64,000 bases of DNA from Prunella strophiata (Eukaryota > Chordata > Aves > Passeriformes > Prunellidae). The position numbers were made by a program, and so were the translations under genes. The DNA is taken from positions 85,015,309 to 85,079,308 of the forward strand of contig JAZBQD010000015.1 in the NCBI GenBank assembly GCA_036583965.1, given 5' to 3'. Of this stretch, positions 48,254 through 61,653 are shown piece after piece; position 1 is the stretch's first letter, and the number at the start of each line of letters is the position of its first letter. The notes under the pieces are model-generated. The model was given only the letters and a program-made list of their open reading frames with translations, was not told the DNA's origin and did no database searches.

Positions 48254-51200
48254 GGCACATGTGAAACACCACATGCAACAACCACATGCAGAAGTCTTTG
48301 AAACTCAGATTGGAAGATCTGGATCGCAGAAGCTATGCTTTGAAGCATTCTTACAAAGGGTCCTATCAAAGAAGGTATTTCTTCTTTTAATTAAGAAGGC
48401 ACTTTCATTTCTCAGTCTTACTTTCAGTACTAGATAGTTTTCCCAAACTTCTGATTTTAATATGCTGCGGAGAGATAAACAGCTGTCTTTTTAATCAAGG
48501 TATGGTAATATTCTGGTGTTCAAGTCTTTCTGAAACAGCACTTTATATGTGCACCTGTGTGTTGCTGACTGAGTTTCTTGAGAATGACAAAAAATGCACA
48601 TGCTGGAGGATAATCTGTGAATTTTGACATTTTAAGCGGCCATCTTTGCTGGCACATGAAGAGCATGCACGTCTGGAAGATTGTAATGCACCACTCAGAA
48701 AATGAGTGTTGGATCCTGATAAAGGCTTAGGGGTTGGGGTGCACACACTTCAAAGGTTTCCCTGCTCCCTTTAGCAAGAGTTTGTGTGTCATGGGCAGGC
48801 ATGCACACAGGCCACCTGTGACTCTGCAAATGTCCAATAGGCAGAGTGTCCTCAAGATCTGGCCGAATCCATCCTCTCCCTGCATTCCACCTGTGAATTG
48901 CTCCCATGTTATTTATGGCATTGGCCTGCTTCCAGTACGTTGTGTGTGCTTTGTGGGGTGCAGTGCAGTAACAATGCCCAGCCTCCAAGTACAAATAGGA
49001 TCTCTGTAGTCCAGCACGTGCAGGCTGGCATTTGCTTAAGATGGAAGTTTTGGAGGCAGAACATAGCCAAATGTGATGAAGACCTTTTTTTCTTTCCCAG
49101 AAGAGGAGAGGAACTGCCTTATTTACAACATGGTTTGCTTTTTGGTGGTTTGCAAGTGGAAATTTGGTGTAGCTTTGAAAAACTGAATGTACAAGAACTT
49201 GTAGCTAAAAGCAAATAGCCAAGGAGCTCCCCACACAGAAAATGATTGACGCTTCACACATGTGAAAAGGCTGTCTCTCATTGTCTTGCACAATAGAAAT
49301 GTCTCTTTGGTTATCTCCTAAGGAGCTTTTATTTCAATGTAGTAATGGGTAAGAAGTGCTCTTAAATATTAAGAACCAGGCTGTACTACAGGCTTTTAAA
49401 TCCATTCCTTATATGTGGGAGGATGATTTAACCACTGTCAGCATGCTAGTGAAAGACAAGCTTCAACAAATGCAAGTGCCCTAATTCTTCAGCAGGGATA
49501 ATGAACACAAAGGACTAACTTCTAGTAACTGATGACTGTAGTTGTTCGATGCAGGTGAGATGTGACAGCTGTTTTGGTTTTCTTTGCAGTTAAGAATGTT
49601 TGTTACATTTTTTTTGCTAGTATGTTTGTAAATAAGGATGGAGAAACAGGTGGAGGGAAGCTTTTTGGCCTCTCCTGTCGGCAGATAATACCCAGAATAT
49701 GTGTTTGGTATTCTGCTGGGACCCCCATGTTTTGAAGAAGGTAAAATTAGAAAGAGAGAAAGAAAGCCTTTTCAACAACAATACAGCAGTGAGAGAAGAG
49801 TCTGTTTCTCTGTGCCTTTGATTCGAATTAGAAGTCTACAGTATTTTTAATTGTTCCAGGAAGAAACTTTTGTCTGTCTCACTGTTGCTGAGTAGATTTA
49901 CTTCTGGAAAGACTGTATATAAACTTTTATTTAATTAACATGGCTCACAAATAGGGTGGTCAGAAAAACCCCTCCACCAGTATCTTCAGCAGTAAAAGAC
50001 TCTGGATGACCTCCTGTGCTACAGAACCTCTGTGAGCCCTCAGAGCTGAAAGGAGATGCCATGATTTCAGATGTGTTACATGCTGCTTGTAGGCTTGGAC
50101 AGTATCCCCCTTCAGTTATCATTAAAGAACAGCAAAGGAAGTTAACACAAAAACATGAATGCTGAGATCTGATTAGAATCAAGTGAAGCAAGGAAGTGCA
50201 GAGTTAAGATTTATATGCAGACCTTAATTAGCTCCATTGTTCTTGAGAACCTAAGCTTACACAATGAGGAACATTATACTTGCATCTCCAGAGCTCCTCA
50301 GTACCTAAACATAAGACTTCAGCGTGCTTTTCAGTCCTAGATTTTCTCTGTGCATTGCCTTTCTCTGTGTGTGCCTTTGCACAAGTCTAATCTTGTGCAT
50401 TGTAAGGCTGTGGGTTCTTATGTTTTGGTTTTCTGCAAGGCAAAAAAGGGGACACTCTTAATGAGTTTAGTTTTCTAGTGTGATTTGTGTCGAGGAGAAG
50501 GTGGTCTGACATGGCAGGGTAGTGCTGCCCTCCTCACGGGCAGTAACATGAATCTCCCGTATAACAGAGCGTATTGAGCGTAGCTTAGTGCTGCTTTGTT
50601 ACCCATGTCACAGTTCAAATAAGCACAAGCCACTTGACAGATTAGACTCTAGTCTCAGAGCACATGGCAGTGCAAGACCTTGATCTTTCCACATAAGTAC
50701 CCTTTCAGGAATATCACCTCCTCTGAAGGTCTAGTATTCTCAGGGATGTTTCCTCCCCTTCTCACCTTGAAGAGCTACAAAATAAATACAAGCCTTAACT
50801 TAGCAAGCACTAAAAAATCCAGGTGATCTTTGTGAGGAGTTGAGGTGCTTTTAGTCCTCTGCCATAAACCTGACATGTGATTCTTGTGGACATGTTAGCT
50901 CTCAAGGTTAACAAATAACATGTTGTTTTGTTCGCTTTTCGGTTGGTGGTTTGTCTTGTAGCTTGTACTTTGGTTGGCTGATTCTGTGTAGAAAATGCCA
51001 GTGGTGAGAAAGTTTGCTGGGAGAGTTTGTATGTTAAGGTAATCTTTGTTCAGCTGTTGTGCATACATATCAGAAATACATGCATCACTTTTCTTATGAA
51101 CATGTATTCCCTGGCCTCCTCTCCCCTGAAAAGATTCCTGGGCAAAGTACCCACGAGAATGAGGAAAAAGTCTATCACAGACTGCATTTGTGGTTGCTGT

Positions 51201-52273
51201 CATTCCACCTTTAATGTATGTCTTCCAGCTTTATGTTTTTTTCCCCCCAGTATCTAACCTGCTCAACCTGTTCTAGTTCAGCATGCTGGAACCAGCAAAC
51301 AGCAGAACATACCCCCTCTCAGGGTCAGCAAGTTTTTTTCTCTTTCTTTCCTCACCTCATTTAAAAATAGACTATTCCATGAGAGTAAATTGACAGCATT
51401 GGGGGAAGCTTCTCTAGCTGTTAAAAAAAAAATAAATTAAAAAGCAAGGGGAGTCTTGTCATTTGGACTTAGCCAGATCCTTTTACTCAGGGTTGTTGAG
51501 CCATGATGCTCATATGCACAATGTACACAGCTTAGGCAAAAACACAGTCCTTAAGGTAGTAGTGCCATTATACAACTGCTAAATAGCACACAATATGCAA
51601 ATAGTGCTTTCTGTTTCTTGAGTGTATCTATAGATATACTGAGTTCTTCAGGCTGGTCTCTTAGCTGGAGCTTGCTAAACACTCTAAGTGATTTTTTTTA
51701 AAATCCTCAGAGTCAGCTTTCCAGTGCTGACTCATATGGAAAGATATCTTGAAGCAGAGAAGGTGTCCAACCTCTGTGTGGCTCATGTTTTACACTAAGA
51801 CAATTCAGTGGTAGCTTTTTTGGGAGTTTCAGAAAGAGGGAAGAGAGAGTAAGATGTCAATTGTTCATGGACTGTGTGAATTCCACTTTAGGGCTAAAGT
51901 TCTCAAACTCCTGTAAAGTAGCGCAGGTCATGCGGGGACTTTTATTTCTGGTTTGACTAAACTGGAAGAGACTCGTAACAAGATGTGAAACTTCTTCCTA
52001 GTGCTTTTCTCCTCAACAAGGGAATGCTCTAAGGAAGGAGGGCCACATGTTCAGGAACAGGAGAGGAAATGGGCTGAGCACGTGAAACCGCTTTTGCTAG
52101 GATGCCATCCTCAGCGCTGGGAAGTTTGCAGTTTGTGTGTGTGCAGTGATAACCTTTTACTTCCTTGCCCCTTGAGATACTTGGTGGCTGCTGATACCGG
52201 GGTAATGTGGAGAACCTGCTTTTAAGGATGATGTGCTTCCCTTATCTCGTGCAGCTTCCTTGCGTGCGTCTGT

Positions 52274-52297
52274 TGTGTGTGTGTTTGTGTGTGTCAG
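52274..52297. repeat. Short TG dinucleotide run
   Basis: GTGTGTGTGTTTGTGTGTGT-type imperfect TG repeat. Confidence 0.8.
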
Positions 52298-55200
52298 GCA
52301 GAGATACCCTGCTCCATCTGCACAGCGTCCCCAGCAGTGCTGGGGCTGTCTGGGTTTTCCTTCTTGAGCTGTGTGACACAGCAAGTTGTTCTGTGCTCTG
52401 CCATCAGGATTGCTCAACAGTGGAGTGTGAGAGGGAGCCAACAGCAAGAGGGTTTGCCTGGTTCTGGGAAGTAGCTGAGGCTTATGTTTGCCTGGTTAAG
52501 AAAGGGGTGTGGTTCTGGAGGGGAGGCAGGATGTACCTAGGACTTCTTCGACTGTGTTTGCACTTTAGGATAAATCTTTTCCCTGTTGTGATATACTTTC
52601 TCTGATTTTCTCTTTCCTTCTCTCTCCTTTTTCCCCCTGTTACTAAAATTTAAAATGGCCTTAATTATCCTTACCGCCCAATAACACTTGTTTTCTTTAA
52701 ACATAAAGTTTCCTGAAAAATCAGCAGTGAAGTAACTGAATAAGGTTATATAGTCTGGTAACTAAAGGACATGTCTGAAAAACACAAATCTCCAAAAAGA
52801 TTGAAGGAAACAGTTCAGAATGGCCCAGGCCAGATTTTTTGTACATTTTTTCTCCAAGCTTAAGGAAGTTTGGTAGCCTGAGAAGGATCTTGTTTAATAA
52901 AGGAGTATCTTGTCCCATATAAAAGTTTCTTACAGCTTGGAAGTCTCCTTGCAGTATTTGGCATTGTTAATTTAGGTCTACTCTGAACATAATGTGAACT
53001 GTTTGTGACAGCTTGGTGAAGTGGTACTGGGAAGCTCACACTGCATTTCCTCCTCTTTTCCCCTCCCTTATGCCAAGGTTGATGCAAACTGCTTTCTTCT
53101 GCAGTCCTTTGGGAAACTTTGCTTTGGAGGTATGGTTTGAATCACTTCCCTGTCACAGCATCATCAGGCAAATATTTGTCTCCCTTTTTTCCTTTGAGGT
53201 GTTCTGACAACCTTGCTGTTAGGGAATAGAAGTAACTTTGAGCCAAGCTGGGAATGCAGTTGTATCAATTTCAGCCTGTTTGAACTTGCTGAGTCTGTGT
53301 AGCAAGTAGTTGCTTAAATGTGAATACAGAATAATTATTCAGAAGTTGTACCCCCCCTCATTGGATTTGTAGATCATTATCTTTCCTCTCATGCTTACAA
53401 CTTGCCTTTATTCACAGCAAAGCAAATTTTTTCTCTAGGATAAAAATATAGAATGTTCTGTGTGCATGTGTGTGTATCATATATCCTTAGGTATCATGTA
53501 TTGGCAGCTGCATGGCACTGGCTAACTTTGCAGACTGTCCCGGTAGCACTGAAAAGAGATTTGAAATCTGTCATTCAGATTTAATCACCGGTGGCTTTTT
53601 CAGTCTTAAGCCAGCCTTGGTGGATTTGAAAAATGGCACTTCTGGCATCCCAGTGATGCCTTCTGCTGGGAGAATCTCACTGTGCTGGTAGCCAGGTGGT
53701 GCAGCAGCCGCTGTGAGCTGGGGAGGATGCTGAGGCCGTGCCTGTGTGGCACCTGGGGGATGCTGAGGGGGCAGACACACCCGTGTGCCACCACATGCTG
53801 CTGCGTGGAGAGGCTCCCCAGGGCCACATGTGCCTTGGTGGACACTGCACACAAGCAGTGGAGACTCCATGAGGATGATGATGTGTGCCACCATGCCGGC
53901 AGGATGGCACTGCCTGGCTGCCATGGGGAGCGCTAGCAGGGGGATCTCCTGCTGCACCTGCTTGCAGGGCTGGAATGAGTCAGGATATCCCAGTCTGATC
54001 CTTCTGGGACCTGTTTGCCCCACCCTACCTTCTTTCTGCATGCACTGCAATGGCTTACCTACCAGCATAGCCAGAGAGGCCCCTGCTCTCAGCTTGGTTT
54101 GGTGTGTCCCATGCTAGGGTTCAGCACTGCTTACCTCTAGAGTATATGGGGGTGCTTGGAATTTGTTTTGAAATTGCTCTGCAGTTGTAAGAGGGAGTTT
54201 CCCATGTGATTGGGATTTTGATATTTGTCTTGTGACTTGCTGTGAAGTATGTGTGTGTGTCTCAGGGCTTTTTGGGCCATTTTTGGGTTTTTTTTGAGGA
54301 TACAAATATTAAGCCAAAAAGAGAAGACAAACAGAAACTTGTCCTAGTACAGATCATGTCTGATTTGCAAAATTACCTGCATCTTTTTGGTTCCTGTAAT
54401 CACAACTGGCAAGGGCTGAGTAGATTGCTCTCTTAAGTGGGTGATGTTGGTAATTAACACTGGAAATACATTGTCAATACAAATTCTCTACATGTTTTAA
54501 CAAACAAACAACTGACTAAACTCTTTAACCCAAGGGCATAATGTTACTGCACTTTTGACTTAAGTTTCAGTCATATTCACGAGACTCTTAAGGAGGGACT
54601 TAGCAGCAGGGTATTAAACGATTGTTCCTAAAAATACTGCTGCTTCACTTTCTCTTTGTTTAGGATTTACTTCCTGCATGCATTAAATGGCAGGAGCTTT
54701 GAAGAGAAGTTCCCTCTGTTTTCCTACACTTCCAGACAACTTGGGCTAAAGTATAGTTTTTTAAGAAGAATGAAACAAAAACAGAGACAAAGATAATATG
54801 ACATAAAAATATCTGAAAGGAGTGTAATTTTAAAGGCTGTCTTCTCTTTCTTTATGAGACATTTTCCATTTCATGGGGCATGAAGTACATCATGGTCCAA
54901 ATTTCAACCTGTCTTGGATGCATCCTGCACTCCTGTTTGTTCTGATACCATGGCACTAAGTCAAAGCTTTAACAAAGCAGACTATTTTTTCATACATAGA
55001 TGTTTGGTCATGTTCTGAAGGATAGACTTCTCTTTTTTTTTAAAAGTATTTAAAAAGGGGTTTTATGGTTCTTTGGAGTTTGTTTACTGTTATTTGGGAG
55101 GAACAGCGTAAGTGAAAGATCTTGAGACGGAGAACAGTGAAAGACATAAAGCAATTGAATCAGCTAAATTGTACTGACCAGCTCAGTCCTTCCCAGACCA

Positions 55201-56534
55201 GCTTGAGAACTTGAATAATTCTTTTTGTTGTAAGGGGAGAAAAACATTGTAGTGTAAATAAGGTGAAGGATGGAAAGCACTGATTTTTATTCTTTGCCTT
55301 TGATTTGAATGATTGGATGTGTGGCTTCCTTGTCTTCAGATAAGCATCGGATGTATCAGTGGATTTTCCACTTGGTTTTGATACCAAACTGTCTAGAAAT
55401 CACGAGGGAGATGAGGAATAATCATGTGCAATACAGTAGAGTATAGGGTACATCTAGTGGTAAAGTGGAGAAACTTGTAATAATATGTGGGATATGAAGC
55501 CAGAACCTGAACTTGATACTGTCAGATGATCTCTCTGGACTGATAATGCCCAGATTCATTGGCCTCCCCACCGCGTTTCCACAGACGTGAGGGAGGAGGA
55601 GAGTGTTTATACATACACTGGATTCTGTGCTCAAGAATTAATCTTGATTTAGATGCTGGGACTTTCCCAACCAGGCCTCAGTGAAATTGCTTGCTGCTCC
55701 CCCTCTGGACATGCTGCTCCTTCTAATCAGACCTACCTGGCATAAACCTCTCTTGACTGAAAGCCAGCAGTGCTTGTGTTGCCACAGTTCTAAGGGAGAG
55801 GCTTAACCCTGAACCCTGCTCAGGGGCTGCAAATGCACCCTTTTGTTCCGTACCTTCCTTTAGGCCAGGCCTCCAAGCCAGACAGGCCTTTTTACTTTGG
55901 GACCTAAAGCACATCAGGAGGCATGGAAACCCAAGGTGCAGCTGGAGTGTACCTTTTTCTCCCCAGAATTAAGAGGTGAGGGATTCCCACGCATGCTGAG
56001 CGATGATTTCTATGCAAGAGCCAAAGTGGTGCTGATCAGGTTATCTGCATGCAAAGCAGAAGCTCCTGGTTTTGTTCATAATTCACTGGGACCCAGAGCC
56101 AGGAGCAGCTGCATCTTGCATTTGCCTCCTTCAGGATGCTTTGGCTGCTCATTCTAGCCTTGAGCCAACCAGTCAAAACCTGCCCACGTTCTGGTTTTGG
56201 CATTGAAGCTGTAGGCTGCCCTGTTTTGAGATCTCCAGAAAGCTTATACGATCAATATGCAAATCCCCTTGGCATTATGAAAATACATCAGCCCTTTTTA
56301 GAGATCTGGTAAAAACTGGGATGTGACCAGCAGGAGCTGCATGTCACTTCAGCAGGACACATGCTTGCCTGCCCTCCTCCCCATGAGTCACCTCCCACAG
56401 ACACTGTTCCAACACCATCCACAAGAGAAAAAGGAAAAAGGCACTTGAGTTCTGCATTTGCCTATTACTACAGAAGTCTCTTCTTCAATGTAAAGTAGCA
56501 AAATATTCACTTGCTACTGTTCTAGTGGAATAGT

Positions 56535-56580
56535 CACCCTCCTGAAATCATGCTCTTTGCACCCTCCTGAAATCATGCTC
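56535..56580. repeat. Short tandem duplication, 25-bp period
   Basis: The 21 bases beginning CACCCTCCTGAAATC occur exactly at 56535-56555 and 56560-56580. Confidence 0.93.
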
Positions 56581-56627
56581 ACTGCATTACAGTGCGGGGC
56601 TGGAAACTTTTTCTGCCCATTTGTCTT

Positions 56628-56649
56628 AAAAAAAAAAAAAAAAAAAAAA
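56628..56649. repeat. Poly-A tract (22 A)
   Basis: Uninterrupted A22, shortly after the 25-bp tandem duplication. No retroposed body was recognised. Confidence 0.95.
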
Positions 56650-57880
56650 GGCAGGGGAATTCTTGTGCACTATCATCTTAGTCATCCTGCTCATGTGACC
56701 CTGAGAGGGGAGAGGAAAGTTGTGGCAGAAGAGGGGAAGCGGAAGGTGATCCTAAGTGGGAGGATGGAATGAAAGGCAGTCAAGAACTTGAAAAAATGTG
56801 ATTTTGTTGGCAGGACTGACTGGCACACAGTCCTAGCACAGTTGGATCCTCTTGGCTCACCTGTGGAGTTCTTTATGTGAGGGGGAGGGAAGAGATTATG
56901 AGAGCTTTTTCTCATACAGCTGCGCTGCATAAAGCATAGTATATAGCAAGGTATTTCAGTTTTTTTGCATAGTAGTTCTTAAGCATTAAGAGTTTAGTTC
57001 AAAAGTGCATCAGACCATGTTTGGAAAAGACTTTGTTTCCTTTTTCATTTTATATTTATTTTTTGCAATTTTTTCTGGTTCTTTGTCTGGTATAATTTTA
57101 AATTGAGTTCCACCACTTTCTTGGAGACATTAATCAAGGCTAGCTAGCACTTAGTGCAAATGAGTCCTCCCTAATATTAAGCTCAAGTGTTTATCTCCTT
57201 CTTGCCATCCTGTGTATCATGATTGGATTGTAGTGTCCTACCCTCAGCACTGTCCCAAGTGCTTGTGTACTTGCATGCATGCTGGGGATACTACGAGGTG
57301 CACACTTCTGGGCTTTGTACCTTCCTGAACTTGTATTTTTGTATCTGCTGTATTTTGGTTGCTCTGTAGAATGGCTCAGAGCCACAATTCATTGGTTTAA
57401 TTTAGAAAAAGAAATCCAAGTTTCATCTGCTGTGATTCTGGATGTCTACTGAGCTGTAGTAGTGGTCACTTTAAAGCTGCTGGCACTTGTAACTTGCATC
57501 TGCAACTGAATATAAGCATTTCTGTGCATGTCCTTACTTTGCCCTTCTTTTTTTCTGAACTACATTCTCACTTAAACTGTTGAGTGTTTATCTTTATTTT
57601 TTGGAACTGATGAATGTCATATCATTTTTCTTTATCACTGTAAGATGCTGAAAGCCAGCCTGACTTATGAGCCTGTCTTTTACATTCTAAGTATGCCAGT
57701 ATTGTCAGGCCAAAATATGTTGTTATAGTCACAAAGGGAAAATAACTTCTAAACACAGCTTTGTTCCTGTTCGTCTTGTATCTTGGCAGGCTAAACAGTG
57801 AGGTTGAATATTTTCAGTGTTACATGTAAGATCTAATCAAGGCAAACTCTTCTAAAGGAGTAAGGCAACACAAATACTTT

Positions 57881-57896
57881 CCCCCCCCCCCCCCCC
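57881..57896. repeat. Poly-C tract (16 C)
   Basis: Sixteen consecutive C after ATACTTT. A run of this length is prone to length error in sequencing. Confidence 0.95.
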
Positions 57897-60800
57897 TTAA
57901 TTATGGTTAGGAAACTTTTTAAGTAGAAGAAGCCTCAGTGAAGGGAGTGTTTGAAAGAAAGGTTGTGGATGTGGATGTGACTTGGCATCTGCTGAAGTTC
58001 AGCCCATGTTGGGTGATAAATGTTGTCTTGAGGCAGAATGACATCCATGTTGCAAAGTAAAGGAGAGAGATGAAGATTGTGTCTATCCTTTGTACTTCTT
58101 GGCTTTATCTTCCCGCTTATCTTGGGCTGTAGCTCTAGTAATCTTTTTCCTCTCCACCCTTAACTTGATGCAGTGAAACTTGCTTAACCTGCCGAAGGAA
58201 CAACCTGCTGGCTGTAATGTGGGCAGGTTGCGACTCTCCTTGAGAACTCTGGAACCTGCTGCTTTGGTTTTGGAATTTTCCTTTTTTTTTCCTTAATGAT
58301 CACATGCATAGAGCTATCACAGCAGCTGTGATGTTTGACCTACACAGTAAAAGTCAAAGGTGCAGTCAGGGTGTCTTCCTGTTTATAGCTCAATAGCTTA
58401 GGCTGCTTCCTTTCAAATATGCAAAACTAAAACATGGAGGGGTCACCACATTCCTTGCTGTGGTATGGATTTCTGCTGTGGCTTTTAGGACATGGCAAAA
58501 GCACACACGTTGCAGGAATGAGAACTGCAAGCAGTTGGGGCAGCCAGTGACTGACACCAGACATAGCTGTACCCATGTTAGCAAGCCCTGCCTTATTGGC
58601 ATACTTCACACTTCTAGCACAGCTGAACTGCTTCTGGGACTTGCAGGAGCTGGTGTGTTTGCATGCATTAGGTCGTGCCAGGCAGAGGTGCTAGGTTGGG
58701 CTGGCACTAACCTGGAGGTCCCCAAGGGGTTTTCCTGTTGGTGTGCTGTGGATTTGCCATCGAACCCCTCTCAAGTAGGAGCCAGCTCCATCAAAACAAG
58801 CAGAGTTCAACAGGTGGACAAACAGCAGGAGGAAAGAACTTAGCCCTAAGGAAGCTGTTTTGCATAGGTAGCTGCTAAACAGGAGTTGTGCATACTTGTT
58901 AATGGTTGGAAAGAGACTTCAAAATAAAATGGGAAGAAAAAGTCCCACGCCCAATGCATAGTAGTTTTCTTGTTGTTTGTTTTCAGGATGAATGTGATTT
59001 AGCTTGACTGATTTTGCTCTCTAGCTATCTGAAAAGTAACTGGCCAAGTAGAGTTAGCTGTGCTTCAGCCGAGCTGCCAGAGGGTTAAACAGTCAGGCTG
59101 TGTCTGAGTGCCTGGGGTGCAGGCACAGACAGGCACAGCAAAAGCCTCTGTCCTTACTTTCAAGAGATCATTGAAACTGGAAAGCAGTCTTTACCAAAAA
59201 GAAATAATAAATACAGAGACAAACAATCCAAACTTCCAGGTTTTGCTTCGCCTGTGCAGTTGAATATTTTGATTTTTTGTTCTGAGATGCTTTCTGGATT
59301 TTATCTTCTATCACTGTGGACAGGAACCCCTTGAACAAATAACTGTTTTCTTCTCCTTTATTCTTGTGTGAATACAGACAACTGCAGCTCAGGCTGCTGT
59401 TTTATCACCCAGGAAAGAAACTCTAGCTATCATGAGAAGTTAGATCAGTGTCACAGGGGGAAAAACAAAACCAAGATTGAAGAAAACAAAACAGTAGAGT
59501 ATCTACAGATGCCTTTCTGCAGATTTTGTGAGACGAGGTAGCACTGGATTCATGTGGATAAATAAGTTGCTTTGGTGCCTGTGGTGCCAGAGCTACCAGA
59601 GGGCCAAGGCAGGGGATGTGCACAGCACTCTGTATGCTGTGTCAGCACTCTGGGTTTTCTCTGGCTTCTGTCAAACCTGGAGAGAGCCAAATGCTCAAAC
59701 CTTCAGCATTCCTTCTCACAAATGTGTGATCAGTAGGGAAAGAGGTCAGACAATTTCAGCAACATGTCCATGATTCTGTGTCCAATCTGCTGAGCACATC
59801 TGCACATAGATGTGACTGACAGGTGTCACCAGTGTCTGTCCACCAGTTATGCAACCAGTGAGTGTTACTGGGAATCTGGGGAAACTTACAGGTTTTTGTC
59901 TCGTGGACCTGATCCTCTAAAGCAGTCTCAACCTTGATGGATGCTGAAAACAGGCAGTAGCTGAGCAGGCATTTTAATCTTGCATCGGTTCTGGTACCTC
60001 TGGTGCTTTTGGCTTGAGGCTGTTCCTGTACAACACCCTGCAGTTTGAGACAGGCTGTAGTTTGAGACAGTGATTTAGATGCCTTCTTTTATTTAAAAGC
60101 TTCTGAGATTGTGAAAGGAAACATTAAAAAAAGCATTGTGTGATGAGACTGTCTTTCCAGCAGCTCCAGTGGGCTCTGCTGTGGGTCAGTTTGGTCCAGT
60201 GTGTTATCTCAAAGCATCATGCCCTTGGCATCCAAAACTGAAACAGATTTTATGTCATAACACCAAAGCAGTTATGAGGACATGCAAGACTTGTCTAGGT
60301 TACAACATTCTCTCAGTGTTAGAACATGATATTGTGCAGTCACATTAAATGGTGCTGTCCTGAGCCAAGTTGTGGATGTAACTTCTGAAAGATTTTCCCA
60401 AGTGCCTTTAACACTGTCTCTATTATGTTTCTTTGAAGTCAGTTGTGGACAAATGGCAGCTCCCTCCTGCACTCACATTATCTATTAGGAGCAAAAAATT
60501 TCCCTTGTATCTAAGAGCATACATTTGATTTTTTTTTTTTTCAATAGCAATATAAATTTGAAGTGAGGTTAAAGGCCATATCTTCAAAAAAAAAGAGAAT
60601 TTAGATTTGAGCTTTGAGTTGTCAGAAGAAAAAGCATGGCAGCAATGCTTTTGCAATACCTTCCATCTAACTGAAGGGAACTAGACAGCAGTGTCTTCCT
60701 CAGGTTGCAAATACAGAAAACCAAGAGGCAAGTAGGTCAGGTAAACAGATATTAATGAGATTGCTTCCTGAGTAATCTGTTCCTTTCCCTTTTCCTGTGT

Positions 60801-61508
60801 CTTTGTGACAAGAAATAGTTGTTTTCCTGGGAAAGCAAGTTTGTGAACATGCCTTGACAGTACAGAGTTTTGCAAGCCATACCTAGTGCACTGTAACAGT
60901 GGGACAAGATAATCCTGACTTCAAAGCTGCACGTGAAATTTGATATTGGGGTCCACCATTGTGTTAAAGGATGAGAAGGAAACAAATATATTTAAGAAAT
61001 GTTGCTCTGGCATTGGCATATACAGATCTATTTGAGGTACAGTCTCAAACTCTAGACAGAGAGCCCGTTGAAGATGAGGTGCTTTTATTGCACTGAGAGA
61101 AGTGGATGCTAAGCTGCAGGCTTTTGCTTACTAGACTTCCACAAGACAGGGAGGCTGGGTATGTGGATTGCTGAGCAGGTTTAGGCAGAACTAGGACCTC
61201 ATGGATGATGGGGAATTGGGCACAGTGCTCAGGGGAATAGATGTTAGCAGGGCCAGTGTCTTGCTGTGAGTTGGGATGTGGGGGAAAGCTTGTGGGCTCC
61301 CTGCTGCGGCCCCTCACAGCCCAGGCACTGCAAAGGGCCCCTGCTGGATCATGCCCCAGCTGTTTTTCAGAAGTTCAGGCCAGTTTATGGGATCCCTGAT
61401 GGTATCCTTTAAAGGCAAACCTTAGAAGTGGTGTTGGCATTAAAATTTACATTGGACTTCCTGCCTGGGATTTGCCTGCTGACAGTGTCTTCTTCCCCTC
61501 CTGCTCAG

Positions 61509-61653
61509 GCACATGAAGATTCATGAGAAGGATCCAAACAGCACAGCGAGCACCACTCCCCCCTCGCCGCTGAAGCGCAGGCGATTGTCTTCGAAACGGA
61601 AGTTCAGTCACGATGCTGAGCTGGACAGAGAGGAGAGGACACCTGCAAAAAAG
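61509..61653 (+). CDS. RREB1: RREB1 coding exon E: end of finger 3 and basic Ser/Pro region
   Basis: The exon is 145 bp. The acceptor is CTGCTCAG, and the first base completes the Arg codon begun in exon D. It ends in phase 0 after AAA AAG. It encodes HMKIH, which supplies both His ligands of finger 3, then [15 protein letters not shown] and the basic run [13 protein letters not shown], followed by an acidic stretch ([11 protein letters not shown]) ending AKK. The basic run looks like a nuclear localisation signal. The TPPSP motif offers proline-directed kinase sites, which would suit a Ras/MAPK effector, but that is inference. The donor AAG|GTTCTT is weak: only GT matches well. The placement is supported by exact phase continuity with exon F and by a corresponding junction in mammalian RREB1 (KK|MVEDG, recalled). 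Reading on into the intron reaches a TGA within six codons. Confidence 0.94.

Larger units (their letters stand above)
43153..61508 (+). other. RREB1: RREB1 intron between exons D and E (18.4 kb)
   Basis: GTGAGTG donor and CTGCTCAG acceptor. It interrupts the Arg codon just before the two His ligands of finger 3. No additional exon is needed, because the flanking phases and the finger are complete when D joins E. Short frames inside lack domains. A GC-richer stretch occurs at about 53650-53950. Low-complexity tracts are listed separately; no other gene or mobile element is recognised. Confidence 0.85.

Noticed and set aside
53571..54068. 165-codon open frame on the minus strand
   Set aside because: Several overlapping frames on both strands share this GC-rich patch, and the His/Pro/Ala-rich translation shows no family resemblance.
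59750..59800. CR1-type 3' tail (ATTCTRTG) near ATGATTCTGTG
   Set aside because: There is a single octamer-like match, no tandem tail and no CR1 body upstream.
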